Below are positions 1 through 6,959 of a stretch of 11,268 nucleotides of DNA, piece after piece. A program made the position numbers and the translations under genes. This DNA comes from an uncultured Candidatus Melainabacteria bacterium (GTDB lineage: Bacteria > Cyanobacteriota > Vampirovibrionia > Gastranaerophilales > Gastranaerophilaceae), in the NCBI GenBank assembly GCA_946186335.1, contig CAMHMW010000048.1, forward strand, positions 1-11,268, in the 5' to 3' direction. The notes beneath the pieces were generated by a model. That model made no database searches, was not told the DNA's origin, and worked only from the letters and a program-made list of their open reading frames with translations. Each line of letters starts with the position of its first letter. The first letter of the stretch is position 1.

Positions 1-31
1 AATTAATTTCAAATTGTAAATGGGAAATCTT

Positions 32-63
32 AATGTAGGTCTGAAAACTCAACTTACATTTTT
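32..63 (+). terminator. Probable intrinsic terminator
   Basis: A 9-bp stem (32-40 with 52-60, containing one G-U pair) encloses an 11-nt loop and runs directly into a five-T tract at 59-63. The T tract is on the + strand only, so it would end a + strand gene lying left of the window, convergent with the gene at 118-444. The stem is AT-rich and therefore not strong. Seen in sequence; the function is inferred. Confidence 0.4.
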
Positions 64-117
64 ATAATGATGGGTATAAATAATTAAAAATTGAGAATGT
101 ATAATTGAAAATTATTA

Positions 118-444
118 TTAAAGCACTCTGCTGTCGCCAAAAGCATCCTCAACTTTTCTTGATAAAATATATTGTGATTCAACTTCACTGTATTTTGAAC
201 GTAAGTCATCAATAACTTTTTGTACCGAAACATTTTTATCGTTTTTTATCCTGATGTCACCCGGCTGACCATAACGATTGAATAATCTTTTTAATAAAGC
301 CAGTTCCGATTTTTCACTTGCTGACAATCTATTAATAAACTTCGGGTCAAAAATAAGTCTTTCCCCAAAACTTACATTTTTAGTATTTGTACTTTGATAG
401 CGTATGGTATTGTAGTTGTTATTCTGTATTTTTTGTACCTGCAT
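118..444 (-). CDS. Hypothetical protein with Asn-rich N-terminus and SFG motif
   Basis: A 108-residue protein of unknown function, with no signal peptide and no membrane segment. Residues 1-22 are rich in Asn, Gln and Thr (an NNN run at 8-10) and lead into VSFG at 24-27; the remainder is charged and probably helical. The same layout (polar Asn-rich start, then a Ser-Phe motif) recurs in other - strand proteins of this window, which suggests a lineage-specific N-terminal feature rather than chance. The ATG has a good Shine-Dalgarno sequence (GAAAGGAG, 8 nt upstream). It begins 31 bp after the stop of the upstream 476-1069 gene and is probably cotranscribed with it. Real gene: likely. Function: unknown. 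Confidence 0.7.
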   Translation of the reverse strand: MQVQKIQNNNYNTIRYQSTNTKNVSFGERLIFDPKFINRLSASEKSELALLKRLFNRYGQPGDIRIKNDKNVSVQKVIDDLRSKYSEVESQYILSRKVEDAFGDSRVL

Positions 445-475
445 CTTATTTACTCCTTTCTTATGATTATTTACC

Positions 476-1069
476 TTATAAATTTAACATATATGCAATA
501 AAATATGAAATGTTATTTTTCAAATTGCCAAATTGAGTTTTAAACAGATTTTGATTTGGCTCGGAGGTATATTTTGCCTCAGCAAAAATCATTTCTCTCG
601 GGCTGATTTTATATGATGTCTGAAATATTGTATTAATTCCCTGTGTTGTTGTTCCCGCCCTGAAATCGTTATATACGGTATAGGCAGGACCAAATGCAAA
701 ATTAAATCTTCCTGCATCGGCATTGACTTTTAACGGCGAAATTTCCGTTACGGCACTGACTCCCGATTTTGCCGCAACAACTGTTTCTCTTGCCCAGGTG
801 CTTAAATTTTTTGTCCACGAAAAATTGTTTATTGCAAGCGCTAAAAAAGATACTTTTTTATCAGGGGAAACTGATGCTCCGCCGAATATATCGGCAAAAT
901 TTCTTTCACCGATGAACTGAACATTCATACCGGAATAAAAAGAGGCTTCCTTATTCACAACTCCGGTAATACCTGTTTCCGATACTAATTGCACCGCTTT
1001 TTGAGCCTTACAGGGTGCAAGGGTTGATAATGCCATTAATCCTGCTATGATTGGTTTTCTTACTTTCAT
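476..1069 (-). CDS. Exported protein, probably beta-strand rich (outer-membrane-like)
   Basis: A 197-residue protein with an N-terminal signal peptide: MKVRK, a hydrophobic stretch at about 6-18, and a probable cleavage after the KA at 21-22. The mature part has alternating polar/hydrophobic stretches ending in aromatics (about 71-85, 119-134, 144-168 and 186-197), as in small beta-barrel or beta-sandwich envelope proteins. The final residue is Leu rather than the Phe/Trp usual in outer-membrane barrels, so the barrel assignment is only a suggestion. LAPC at 17-20 resembles a lipobox, but Pro before Cys is unusual. An AAGGGA ribosome site precedes the ATG. It lies 61 bp downstream of tsaC and 31 bp upstream of the 118-444 gene, so it may head a two-gene unit. 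No family recognised. Confidence 0.75.
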   Translation of the reverse strand: MKVRKPIIAGLMALSTLAPCKAQKAVQLVSETGITGVVNKEASFYSGMNVQFIGERNFADIFGGASVSPDKKVSFLALAINNFSWTKNLSTWARETVVAAKSGVSAVTEISPLKVNADAGRFNFAFGPAYTVYNDFRAGTTTQGINTIFQTSYKISPREMIFAEAKYTSEPNQNLFKTQFGNLKNNISYFIAYMLNL

Positions 1070-1097
1070 TTATATCCCTTCATGGTTTATATAATTA

Positions 1098-1126
1098 CAA
1101 AACCCCTGAAAAAAATTTTTGCGGGT
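1098..1126 (-). terminator. Weak terminator after tsaC
   Basis: On the - strand, ACCC (1123-1126) pairs with GGGT (1102-1105) around an A5/T7 tract that can extend the stem. Four T follow at 1099-1102. It lies just after the tsaC stop and before the 476-1069 gene. The short stem and short T run make it weak, so readthrough is plausible. Confidence 0.3.
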
Positions 1127-1130
1127 AAAT

Positions 1131-1718
1131 TTACAACTCAACCACAATTGCGCCCTGACGAAAAATGCGAAGTTCGTCATTCATAACCCCGACAACTGTT
1201 GATTCAAGACCTTTTGCAATACATCCGTAATCTTCAATCACCAAATCTGCAAGCCCTGACATATTAGCAAGAGCCTGCTCATAAGTTTTTGCTGACGGCT
1301 GATGTGAAAGATTTGCGCTTGTTGTTGCAAGTACATGCCCCGGTGCAACCCCGCAAATTTCTCTGAAAACCTCATTATCGGGAACACGTATCCCAACAGT
1401 TTGCATTCCGGAGGTTATATAATCGGGAGTCTTTTCGCTTTTGTCCGTCACAACGGTTAATGCCCCCGGAAAATATTTTTTTATAAGTAACTGTCCTGTT
1501 TTTGGTATGGGTTTTACATAATCCAGCAGGTTATAAACCTCATTTGACATAAGTATAAGCGGTTTTTGTGCTTCTCTTTTTTTTATTTCATAAATCTTTT
1601 TTACGGCTTTTTCATTATCAGGCAGACACCCCAAACCCCAGACAGTATCCGTAACATAAGCAATTACCCCGCCGTCTGAAAGAACTTTCGCAATTTTTTC
1701 ACCGTTTTTAAGTAACAA
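1131..1718 (-). CDS. tsaC: Threonylcarbamoyl-AMP synthase, TsaC/YrdC family
   Basis: Makes threonylcarbamoyl-AMP from L-threonine, bicarbonate and ATP. This is the first step of t6A formation at position 37 of ANN-decoding tRNAs, in the cytoplasm. The 195 residues match the short TsaC (YrdC) form; the extra C-terminal domain of Sua5 is absent. Family signatures are visible: TDTVWGLG at 23-30, the basic KKREAQKPL at 46-54, FPGALTVV at 83-90, RVPDN at 111-115, TSANLS at 133-138 and ESTVV near 172-176. The start is TTG at 1716-1718, supported by a perfect AGGAGG six bases upstream; no ATG fits better. That ribosome site overlaps the mnmE stop codon, so the two genes are cotranscribed and probably translationally coupled. 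Partners TsaB, TsaD and TsaE are not in the window. Confidence 0.93.
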   Translation of the reverse strand: MLLKNGEKIAKVLSDGGVIAYVTDTVWGLGCLPDNEKAVKKIYEIKKREAQKPLILMSNEVYNLLDYVKPIPKTGQLLIKKYFPGALTVVTDKSEKTPDYITSGMQTVGIRVPDNEVFREICGVAPGHVLATTSANLSHQPSAKTYEQALANMSGLADLVIEDYGCIAKGLESTVVGVMNDELRIFRQGAIVVEL

Positions 1719-1724
1719 AATTTA

Positions 1725-1730
1725 CCTCCT
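1725..1730 (-). promoter_or_regulatory. Shine-Dalgarno site deciding the TTG start of tsaC
   Basis: AGGAGG on the - strand, six bases before the TTG at 1716-1718. The mnmE TAG stop (1729-1731) shares two bases with it, which couples the two reading frames physically. Confidence 0.85.
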
Positions 1731-3075
1731 ACTTGCCTATACAAAAATGGTCAAAAATATTATTCAGAATATCATCGTTAATAACTTCACCCGTAATCTC
1801 ATCCAAAGATAACAATGCGGATTTTAAATCTATATATATCATATCCTGCAATTCTTCTCTGTTCGCAGCATCTAACGCTCTGATTAAACTTTCACGACAC
1901 CTTTCAAGACAATTCTGCTGGCGCTTATTTGTAATATATTCAGTATCTTCAAGCGAAAAATCGCAAATTATTTCTTTCATTTTCGCTTTTAATTCGTTCA
2001 AACCGTCTTTTGAAACCGCAGAAAGTGCCGCAGTATCTTCAAAAACAGGAATAAAATCACCGTTTAACAAATCTGTTTTATTTGCAACAACAATATGTTT
2101 TTTGTCTTTAATAATCTGATATATTTCATCATCAGCAGAATTAAACCCCTCGGAAGCATCGTACATAAAAATTACTAAATCTGCATCTTTTGCAGACTGT
2201 TTTGAATACTCAATTCCGATTTCTTCAACCTTATCAATATTTTCATCCTCACGAATGCCCGCCGTATCAATCAAAGTGACGGCAACACCAAGGTCGAGCG
2301 TTTCTTTAATGACATCACGTGTCGTTCCCGCAATATCCGTAACTATAGCCCTGTCAAGGTTTAATAAAGCATTGAAAAGAGAAGACTTACCGACATTCGG
2401 CCGTCCGACAACCGCAACCTTTACCCCCTGACGCAAAATATCGGATGATTTTGCGCAAGACAAAATTCTGTCAATTTCTTTTATTGCCCCCTCAAAATTT
2501 TCCCTGAGGTAAGAATATTCGGGTTCTTTTACATCTTCCGGGAAATCAATTCCCGCAACAATTTTAGAAGCAACTTCAAATATACCACCCTTAATTTCCG
2601 CAATTTTTTTTGCCAGTACACCCGACAAATTTTTAGCCGACTGAATCGCAAATTCGGAAGTCTTTGCATGAATCAAATCATCAACGGCTTCGGCCTGAGA
2701 TAAATCCAGTTTCTTATTTAAAAAAGCCCTTTTTGTGTATTCCCCGCGTTCAGCAGGTCTTGCACCGTTTTTCAAAACAACATCCAAAACATTTCTGACA
2801 ACATTTATCCCGCCGTGACACTGAATTTCGATAACATCTTCTCCGGTATAACTGTTAGGTGACTTAAACGGCAGAATTACCACCTCGTCAATTTTCTTAT
2901 CCCCTTCATAAACCCAGCCGTGACAAATTTTTCCGGCGGGCAAGTTATCTTTTTTCGTAATTTTTTTTGCAATTTCGTGACTTTTATCACCGGATATACG
3001 AATGACTCCGACCCCCCCTGTTCCGAGAGGGGTTGAAATTGCGGCTATTGTTTCAAATTCCTGAATTATATTCAT
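1729..3075 (-). CDS. mnmE: tRNA uridine-5-carboxymethylaminomethyl modification GTPase MnmE
   Basis: A GTPase that, with MnmG, installs the (carboxymethyl)aminomethyl group on wobble U34 of tRNAs using a methylene-tetrahydrofolate donor and FAD on MnmG; cytoplasmic. The 448 residues are close to the usual 450. The order is an N-terminal folate-binding TrmE domain (about 4-120, beginning DTIAAISTP-like), a helical domain, and an inserted G domain: P-loop GRPNVGKS at 224-231, TDIAGTTRD at 246-254, DTAG at 270-273 and NKTD at 332-335. The essential C-terminal CIGK is at 445-448. All key residues are intact. The ATG at 3075 has no Shine-Dalgarno, and TATAAT boxes lie only 6-12 bases upstream, so the mRNA may be leaderless. 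It is followed at once by tsaC, another anticodon-loop modification gene. mnmG is not in the window. Confidence 0.97.
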   Translation of the reverse strand: MNIIQEFETIAAISTPLGTGGVGVIRISGDKSHEIAKKITKKDNLPAGKICHGWVYEGDKKIDEVVILPFKSPNSYTGEDVIEIQCHGGINVVRNVLDVVLKNGARPAERGEYTKRAFLNKKLDLSQAEAVDDLIHAKTSEFAIQSAKNLSGVLAKKIAEIKGGIFEVASKIVAGIDFPEDVKEPEYSYLRENFEGAIKEIDRILSCAKSSDILRQGVKVAVVGRPNVGKSSLFNALLNLDRAIVTDIAGTTRDVIKETLDLGVAVTLIDTAGIREDENIDKVEEIGIEYSKQSAKDADLVIFMYDASEGFNSADDEIYQIIKDKKHIVVANKTDLLNGDFIPVFEDTAALSAVSKDGLNELKAKMKEIICDFSLEDTEYITNKRQQNCLERCRESLIRALDAANREELQDMIYIDLKSALLSLDEITGEVINDDILNNIFDHFCIGK

Positions 3076-3081
3076 AATTCA

Positions 3082-3092
3082 ATTATATTATA
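3082..3092 (-). promoter_or_regulatory. Overlapping -10 boxes upstream of mnmE
   Basis: Two TATAAT hexamers overlap by one base on the - strand (3087-3092 and 3082-3087). No good -35 is visible at 16-18 bp. The downstream box would place +1 at or next to the A of the mnmE ATG (3075), giving a leaderless transcript. Seen in sequence; use is inferred. Confidence 0.4.
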
Positions 3093-3131
3093 AAATTTTT
3101 AAAAATATTAAAATCTCATGCTTTTGTATGA

Positions 3132-3235
3132 TTTAAAAAATATCTAATCTGATAATATAACAATATACTCCTTAGAAACTAAGATACACATATCCCTAAT
3201 CAACAGCTATGCACCTCAGTACATAGCTTTTTCTT
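3132..3235 (+). ncRNA. Candidate small RNA unit in the mnmE upstream gap
   Basis: A tentative unit. It has a weak promoter-like pair (TTTAAA at 3132-3137, 18 bp, TATAAC at 3156-3161), a small hairpin CTTAG-AAA-CTAAG at 3171-3183, about 20 unpaired bases, then a terminator-like hairpin and T run at 3205-3232. No + strand gene lies between the divergent mnmE start and this terminator, so the terminator would have to serve a transcript of roughly 65-130 nt starting inside the gap. It matches no RNA family or riboswitch I can recall. Low confidence. Confidence 0.22.
3205..3232 (+). terminator. Orphan intrinsic terminator
   Basis: A perfect 7-bp stem AGCTATG (3205-3211) with CATAGCT (3222-3228) has a 10-nt loop and is followed by five T (3228-3232) on the + strand. 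On the opposite strand no T tract follows. No + strand gene precedes it, which is why it is called orphan. Confidence 0.45.
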
Positions 3236-3270
3236 ATTAATGTAAAATAATTTTCTTTTTGAACAATTTT

Positions 3271-3279
3271 TGATATAAT
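3271..3279 (+). promoter_or_regulatory. Extended -10 promoter for the 3312 gene
   Basis: TGATATAAT is a perfect extended -10 (TGnTATAAT). It sits 32 bp before the ATG and would give a leader of about 26 nt holding the ribosome site. No strong -35 is visible at normal spacing; TTGAAC at 3259-3264 is too close. The TGn extension can compensate. Confidence 0.55.
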
Positions 3280-3311
3280 ATCGTTAAGGATATGTACATG
3301 GGAGAAGATTT

Positions 3312-3803
3312 ATGAAAAAAATTACACTTTTGACAATTGTTTCAGCACTTGTTATCGGCTCTGTATTCTCTGTTGCCGTTGCCGAAAAATATACTAAATT
3401 TTCAAAAAGTTTCATAAGAAACTTTCAGGACTGTGATAAGTATGAAGAAACAATCACTTCAACATTTCAGAATGAAAGTTTCACAACCCACAGAAGTATT
3501 CTCGGCTGGAAAAACGGCTTTTGCAGATATGAAGAAATTATCAAATCACCAAAAGACGAATATAAACTTACCTGTGATTTACCGTCCATGCAGGTTGACG
3601 AATTATACGAATCTATGAGAGATAAATCCAGACAAACCGAGAAATACGAACTGGAAATCTACGGGTCAAAAAAAGATGAAAAAACCGGAAAAGTATCATA
3701 TTATGTAGCGGAAACTCAAACAATAAACGGAAACAGAGCCTATATAACCTGGGCAAAAATTCAAAATAATCCGTATTATTGCACCCCTACAAAATTGAAA
3801 TAG
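3312..3803 (+). CDS. Secreted hypothetical protein with four cysteines
   Basis: A 163-residue exported protein of unknown function. MKK followed by a hydrophobic stretch (about 5-20) and AVA before residue 25 make a clear signal peptidase I signal. The mature part of about 139 residues has exactly four cysteines (41, 71, 88 and 157), enough for two disulphides in the periplasm, and is rich in Lys, Glu and Tyr with an alternating pattern suggesting beta-strands. No catalytic motif is seen. The ATG is preceded by GGGAGAAG about five bases away and by an extended -10 promoter. It appears to be a single-gene unit, ended by the structured repeat at 3826-3920. Real gene: confident. Role: not recognised. 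Confidence 0.8.
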   Translation: MKKITLLTIVSALVIGSVFSVAVAEKYTKFSKSFIRNFQDCDKYEETITSTFQNESFTTHRSILGWKNGFCRYEEIIKSPKDEYKLTCDLPSMQVDELYESMRDKSRQTEKYELEIYGSKKDEKTGKVSYYVAETQTINGNRAYITWAKIQNNPYYCTPTKLK

Positions 3804-3825
3804 TGTATAAAATAAGGTAACTGTT

Positions 3826-3920
3826 TTACAGGTTAAAAGTACCGTCATTCTGAGCAAAGCGAAGAATCTATTATTTAAAACAGATTCTTCGGGTTGAAAC
3901 CCTCTGAATGACGAGTTTTT
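3826..3920. repeat. Structured 95-bp repeat, copy 1 (bidirectional terminator-like)
   Basis: About 93% identical to 8919-9014 (six substitutions and one indel). It folds as a three-way junction. The outer stem CGTCATTCTGAG / CTCTGAATGACG has one mismatch. The inner hairpin GAAGAATCT / AGATTCTTC has a 12-nt loop. A small third hairpin GGGT-TGAA-ACCC follows. T runs flank the element in both directions (TTTTT at 3916-3920; AAAA at 3835-3838 on the opposite side). It fills the gap between the convergent genes 3312-3803 and 3948-4751. The GTCATTCTGAGCGAAGCGAAGAATC-like core resembles dispersed palindromic repeats seen in many bacterial genomes. Terminator use and mobility are inferred. Confidence 0.85.
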
Positions 3921-3947
3921 AATTACCTAAAATAATTTACAAATTGT

Positions 3948-4751
3948 TTACGCAGTTTTCTCAGGCTTATCTTTCTTTGCAACAAGACTGTTACCTATCA
4001 TATTTGCAAGCGGAGTAACCGCAACAGGAGAAAGGAATCTGTAAACCGTACCGAAGATAATCAGTTTCTTCAATACTCCCATACCTTTCAGTTTTACTTC
4101 CAAATCAGCATTTTCCAGATTATCTTCTACGTATTTGAGTGTATTTGTCAGTTTAAGGTGTTTTTTCTTTTCCTTTTTGGTAAATTCGCTGAGCGGTTTG
4201 CCAAGTTCTTCTTCCGCCCTTTTAATTGCCTTGTCGTTAATTGCTTTTATTCGTTCGGGAAGTTTAGCATCACCTGTTCTGCTTACCGCATATTTTTCTG
4301 TTTGTTTTTCCCACCATTTGTCAAGACTCTTATCAATTGTGACAGAACCTAATGTTGCCATTATAAAGGTTAACCCCTGATTTATTGCGAGCGTTTTTCT
4401 TCTGTCCTCATCCAAGTCTTTGTTTCTGAGGGTTTGAGTCATATACATACCGGAAATTACAACAGAACCCAGAATAGCCATAACGTCAACCACGCTATCA
4501 AGTTTTTCTGCCTGACCGGCAAGTTTTTTGGCTAACCATGAGGTATATAGTTTGTCTGTGTAATTCTTTGACAACCAGGTTGTGAATTTATCAAATACAT
4601 TTGTTGCCGGTTTTAAAAGTTTTGATTTTTGCGGAACATCACCTATACCTGCCGTAAATGACGGGGTATGGTTCATATTATTATTTCTGATATTTGATTT
4701 TAAATTTCTGTTATATCCGTTGAAATTATTTGTTTGTAAAGTAACGTTCAT
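3948..4751 (-). CDS. Membrane-associated hypothetical protein with SFTAG motif
   Basis: A 267-residue protein of unknown function. An Asn-rich N-terminus (NN at 8-9, NNN at 23-25) leads to PSFTAG at 30-35. Hydrophobic stretches at about 87-107 and 121-139 and a C-terminal pair at about 226-257 suggest membrane insertion. Between them lies a strongly charged helical region (about 145-222) rich in Lys and Glu. The tail is KKDKPEK. There is no cleavable signal peptide. The order of segments, and the C-terminal pattern (IIFG... VAVTP... KKDK), parallel the upstream 371-residue protein (FIFG... VALIP... KKK), so the two look like diverged tandem paralogues. The ATG overlaps the upstream stop by one base (TAATG), with GGGAGGG eight bases before it: translational coupling. 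Confidence 0.8.
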   Translation of the reverse strand: MNVTLQTNNFNGYNRNLKSNIRNNNMNHTPSFTAGIGDVPQKSKLLKPATNVFDKFTTWLSKNYTDKLYTSWLAKKLAGQAEKLDSVVDVMAILGSVVISGMYMTQTLRNKDLDEDRRKTLAINQGLTFIMATLGSVTIDKSLDKWWEKQTEKYAVSRTGDAKLPERIKAINDKAIKRAEEELGKPLSEFTKKEKKKHLKLTNTLKYVEDNLENADLEVKLKGMGVLKKLIIFGTVYRFLSPVAVTPLANMIGNSLVAKKDKPEKTA

Positions 4752-5866
4752 TATTTCAGCCCTCCCGCAAATTTGCTTATTTCGGGTCGAGGCATCGTGC
4801 TGACCGTTTGTGTATGTACTGCTGCCGCATCCGAATTTTGCTGCGGCTGAGGTGCTGATTTTTTCTTTTCTACACCAAATCCGTATTTCAATATCGGCGG
4901 AATCAGCGCAACTGTAAGCATTGCCTTTGCTATACCGAAAATGAATACATCAGGTGCCATATCAAGAGCCTTTGTCGTCATCTTGAAAGCATGTGACTGT
5001 TCAAGTTTTGTAAGGTCCTTAACATTGTATAATTCTTTAAATCTCTTGAACAATTCAACATTTTCAAGATCCTTCAGCTCATTGATATTGTATTTTGCTT
5101 TTATGCTCCTTATCAAATCTTCTATTGTTTCAACTCCGTGAATCTTTTTCAAATCGTCTAAACTTTTGAGTTGCTTTTTATAAGTTTTGTATAAATTGAT
5201 TTTTTCCAAATCATCCTCTACATTTTGAGAATTATTTTTTATGTTTTCTATCAATTCGTCATAAGTTTCGCCGCCAAATTGATTTTTAAGATTTTTGATT
5301 ACCGCTTCCTGCTGTTTAAACTGACCTTCAATGTCTTTGTCGAGCAACGGTGCAACTGCGACTTCCGTTACGTTTTGTCTTGATTTTGCGGCCGCCTTGC
5401 CCAGAGGATACATAACAATTGTTGAAAAGCCAAAACCGATTAAACCTGATGAAATAGCATGACCTGATGCGTAAATTTTATCATCCTTATTCTTTTTACC
5501 GGGTAATGACATAATTGCCAGAGGTCTCAAGGTACATGCCAGAACCAATGCTACAAGGTTTTGGGCAATTACCGTATGTCTTTCACATAATTTGTTTATT
5601 TTATCAAGCCAATTATCTTTTAAAAGAGGCTTAACTTCTTCGGAAACAGTAGCGGCAGCCCGGTTCGTATTTATACCCGTAAAGCTGCCGCCATAATATC
5701 CTCTTGTATTTGCATTATTTTTACACATTTCCGCCGTCTTCTCTCTAAAACCGGAGGCATGCATTTTGTCATGCTTCGACTTTATCAAAAAATCCGAGGG
5801 ATAAAGTTTTATTGAGTCTATATACATTTCACACCACTTAATTGTTAACTTAGTAACTTTATACAT
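4751..5866 (-). CDS. Membrane-associated hypothetical protein with internal helical repeats
   Basis: Up to 371 residues, function unknown; numbering is from the longest ATG at 5866. That start lacks a ribosome site. The ATG at 5827 (residue 14) has AAGTGGTG upstream and is at least as likely; ATGs at 5764 and 5728 are possible. GGSFTG at 59-64 follows a short NNAN stretch. Hydrophobic segments lie at about 99-121 and 137-156, and a C-terminal one at about 305-331. Between them is a Lys/Glu/Leu-rich helical region (about 180-290) with two similar units of roughly 46 residues: FGGETYDELI at 197-206 matches HGVETIEDLI at 243-252, and YKTYKKQLKSLDDLKK matches FKRFKELYNVKDLTK. The tail is KKK followed by a Pro/Gln-rich stretch. 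It is the first gene of a two-gene unit with 3948-4751. Confidence 0.78.
   Translation of the reverse strand: MYKVTKLTIKWCEMYIDSIKLYPSDFLIKSKHDKMHASGFREKTAEMCKNNANTRGYYGGSFTGINTNRAAATVSEEVKPLLKDNWLDKINKLCERHTVIAQNLVALVLACTLRPLAIMSLPGKKNKDDKIYASGHAISSGLIGFGFSTIVMYPLGKAAAKSRQNVTEVAVAPLLDKDIEGQFKQQEAVIKNLKNQFGGETYDELIENIKNNSQNVEDDLEKINLYKTYKKQLKSLDDLKKIHGVETIEDLIRSIKAKYNINELKDLENVELFKRFKELYNVKDLTKLEQSHAFKMTTKALDMAPDVFIFGIAKAMLTVALIPPILKYGFGVEKKKSAPQPQQNSDAAAVHTQTVSTMPRPEISKFAGGLK
4760..4766 (-). promoter_or_regulatory. Ribosome site of the 3948-4751 gene
   Basis: GGGAGGG lies on the - strand inside the end of the upstream gene, eight bases before the overlapping TAATG stop/start. It supports the ATG at 4749-4751. 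Confidence 0.75.
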
Positions 5867-5944
5867 CTATTGTAAATCAAATAAAAAATAAATTTGTTAT
5901 ATGTTTACAAAAATGTTACAATTCCAAAAATAAACTAAATATCC

Positions 5945-5973
5945 TTGCCATAAAGCCTTATTTATATTAAAAT
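5945..5973 (+). promoter_or_regulatory. Promoter of the HEAT-queC-DUF366-SPOR operon
   Basis: TTGCCA (5945-5950) and TAAAAT (5968-5973) are separated by exactly 17 bp. Predicted +1 is near 5980, giving a leader of about 23 nt that contains the ribosome site. It lies in the divergent gap with the 4751-5866 gene. Confidence 0.5.
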
Positions 5974-5989
5974 ACCCGTAATAATAAAC

Positions 5990-5996
5990 GAGAGGG
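5990..5996 (+). promoter_or_regulatory. Ribosome site deciding the TTG start at 6003
   Basis: GAGAGGG ends six bases before TTG 6003-6005. The next in-frame ATG (6036) has no comparable site, so the TTG start is preferred. Confidence 0.6.
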
Positions 5997-6002
5997 CGAG
6001 GG

Positions 6003-6959
6003 TTGGATAACGATACAAATATCGATTACGAAGCTATGGCAAGGGATTGCGGCTTATTCGGAGACTCTGATACCGCAACTGTTATCACTAATATTGAGAA
6101 TTTACAAGACAAATACACAAAAGAAACTCTTGTGCCCCTATATAATTATATGCTCATTAATGCCCAAAACCCCGATATCATAATGCAATTAATCAGATGC
6201 GTTGACATGTACAGGGACAAATCAAGCCTTGAGTGTCTTGTGGATATTCTGCTTTTAAGAAATGCGAATTATGCGGATAACGAAACCAAAGAAAAATATA
6301 ATAATGTTCGTGTAATGTGTGCAAAAGCAATTGCAAACCAGAAAAATACCGATGTTGTATCCTCTCTTTTGTACTGTTTAAACAACAAAGACGAGAATTA
6401 CCGTGTACGTCTGGCATGCGCAGATGCTCTCGGAAGAATAGGGGACAGATTCGCTGTTGCTCCCCTTATTGAAGTTGCAAAAGACGAGGATGAGAAATCC
6501 ACATACCTTAGGGAATCTGCCGTAACTGCACTGGGATTACTCGGTGATACAAGGGCTATTGACCCTCTGGTGAGTATCCTTGAAACAAAACAGGGAATAA
6601 TGGACAAATTTACTTTCCTGAAAGAACGGACGATTGAAGCACTTACAAAAATGGGCTTTAATGATAACGAAAGAGTTTTCAGGGCTTTAAAGGCATCCTT
6701 GGATGATGAATCCGCTCAGGTAAGAATAAACGCAATCGAAGCAATTATGGAAAGCGAACACCCGAAAGCCTTTGAAACCATTAAACATTGTCTGGAAACG
6801 GATAGTGATGTTGAAGTTAAGAAAAATGCAATGATTGCACTTTACAATATGTCTGACAGAAGTATTCTGGATGAGGTTATAAATTCACCAAACTATCCGG
6901 ATGCCCTAAAAGTTGAAGCGGTTAATATAATTGATGAGTACGAAAACGATGAAGAATAA
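6003..6959 (+). CDS. HEAT-repeat protein (PBS-lyase-like repeats)
   Basis: A 318-residue soluble alpha-solenoid protein. Residues 1-95 are helical and less regular. From about 100 to 290 there are consecutive HEAT/PBS-lyase-type repeats with the typical pattern of a helix, VR.AAA.ALG.iGD and A..PL: NVRVMCAKAIAN at 101-112, RVRLACADALGRIGD at 134-148 then AVAPL, RESAVTALGLLGD at 170-182 then AIDPL, ERTIEAL, and AQVRINAIEAI at 238-248. Such proteins usually act as binding scaffolds; no partner or catalytic site is visible. The start is TTG at 6003 with a good ribosome site. The stop overlaps the queC start by 11 bp, so it leads an operon with queC, the DUF366 gene and the SPOR gene. The link to queuosine synthesis is positional only. 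Confidence 0.88.
   Translation: MDNDTNIDYEAMARDCGLFGDSDTATVITNIENLQDKYTKETLVPLYNYMLINAQNPDIIMQLIRCVDMYRDKSSLECLVDILLLRNANYADNETKEKYNNVRVMCAKAIANQKNTDVVSSLLYCLNNKDENYRVRLACADALGRIGDRFAVAPLIEVAKDEDEKSTYLRESAVTALGLLGDTRAIDPLVSILETKQGIMDKFTFLKERTIEALTKMGFNDNERVFRALKASLDDESAQVRINAIEAIMESEHPKAFETIKHCLETDSDVEVKKNAMIALYNMSDRSILDEVINSPNYPDALKVEAVNIIDEYENDEE

Noticed and set aside
17..117. AT-rich inverted stretches near the left edge other than the 32-63 hairpin
   Set aside because: Pairings such as AATAATT with AATTATT at 79-116 are expected by chance in such AT-rich DNA.
723..920. Open frame antisense to the exported protein gene
   Set aside because: A shadow of the 476-1069 gene: no ribosome site, and no protein-like pattern.
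1008..1020. Lipoprotein signal (LAPC) in the exported 197-residue protein
   Set aside because: Pro before the Cys is atypical for a lipobox, and a normal signal peptidase I site (CKA, then Gln) fits just after it.
3132..3235. preQ1 or other known riboswitch upstream of the 3312 gene
   Set aside because: The short hairpin plus A-rich tail of preQ1-I is not matched, and queC is far away. No other riboswitch core was recognised.
6931..6948. Upstream ATGs for queC
   Set aside because: They add MMSTKT before the family's first strand and have no ribosome site; ATG 6949 is the natural start.
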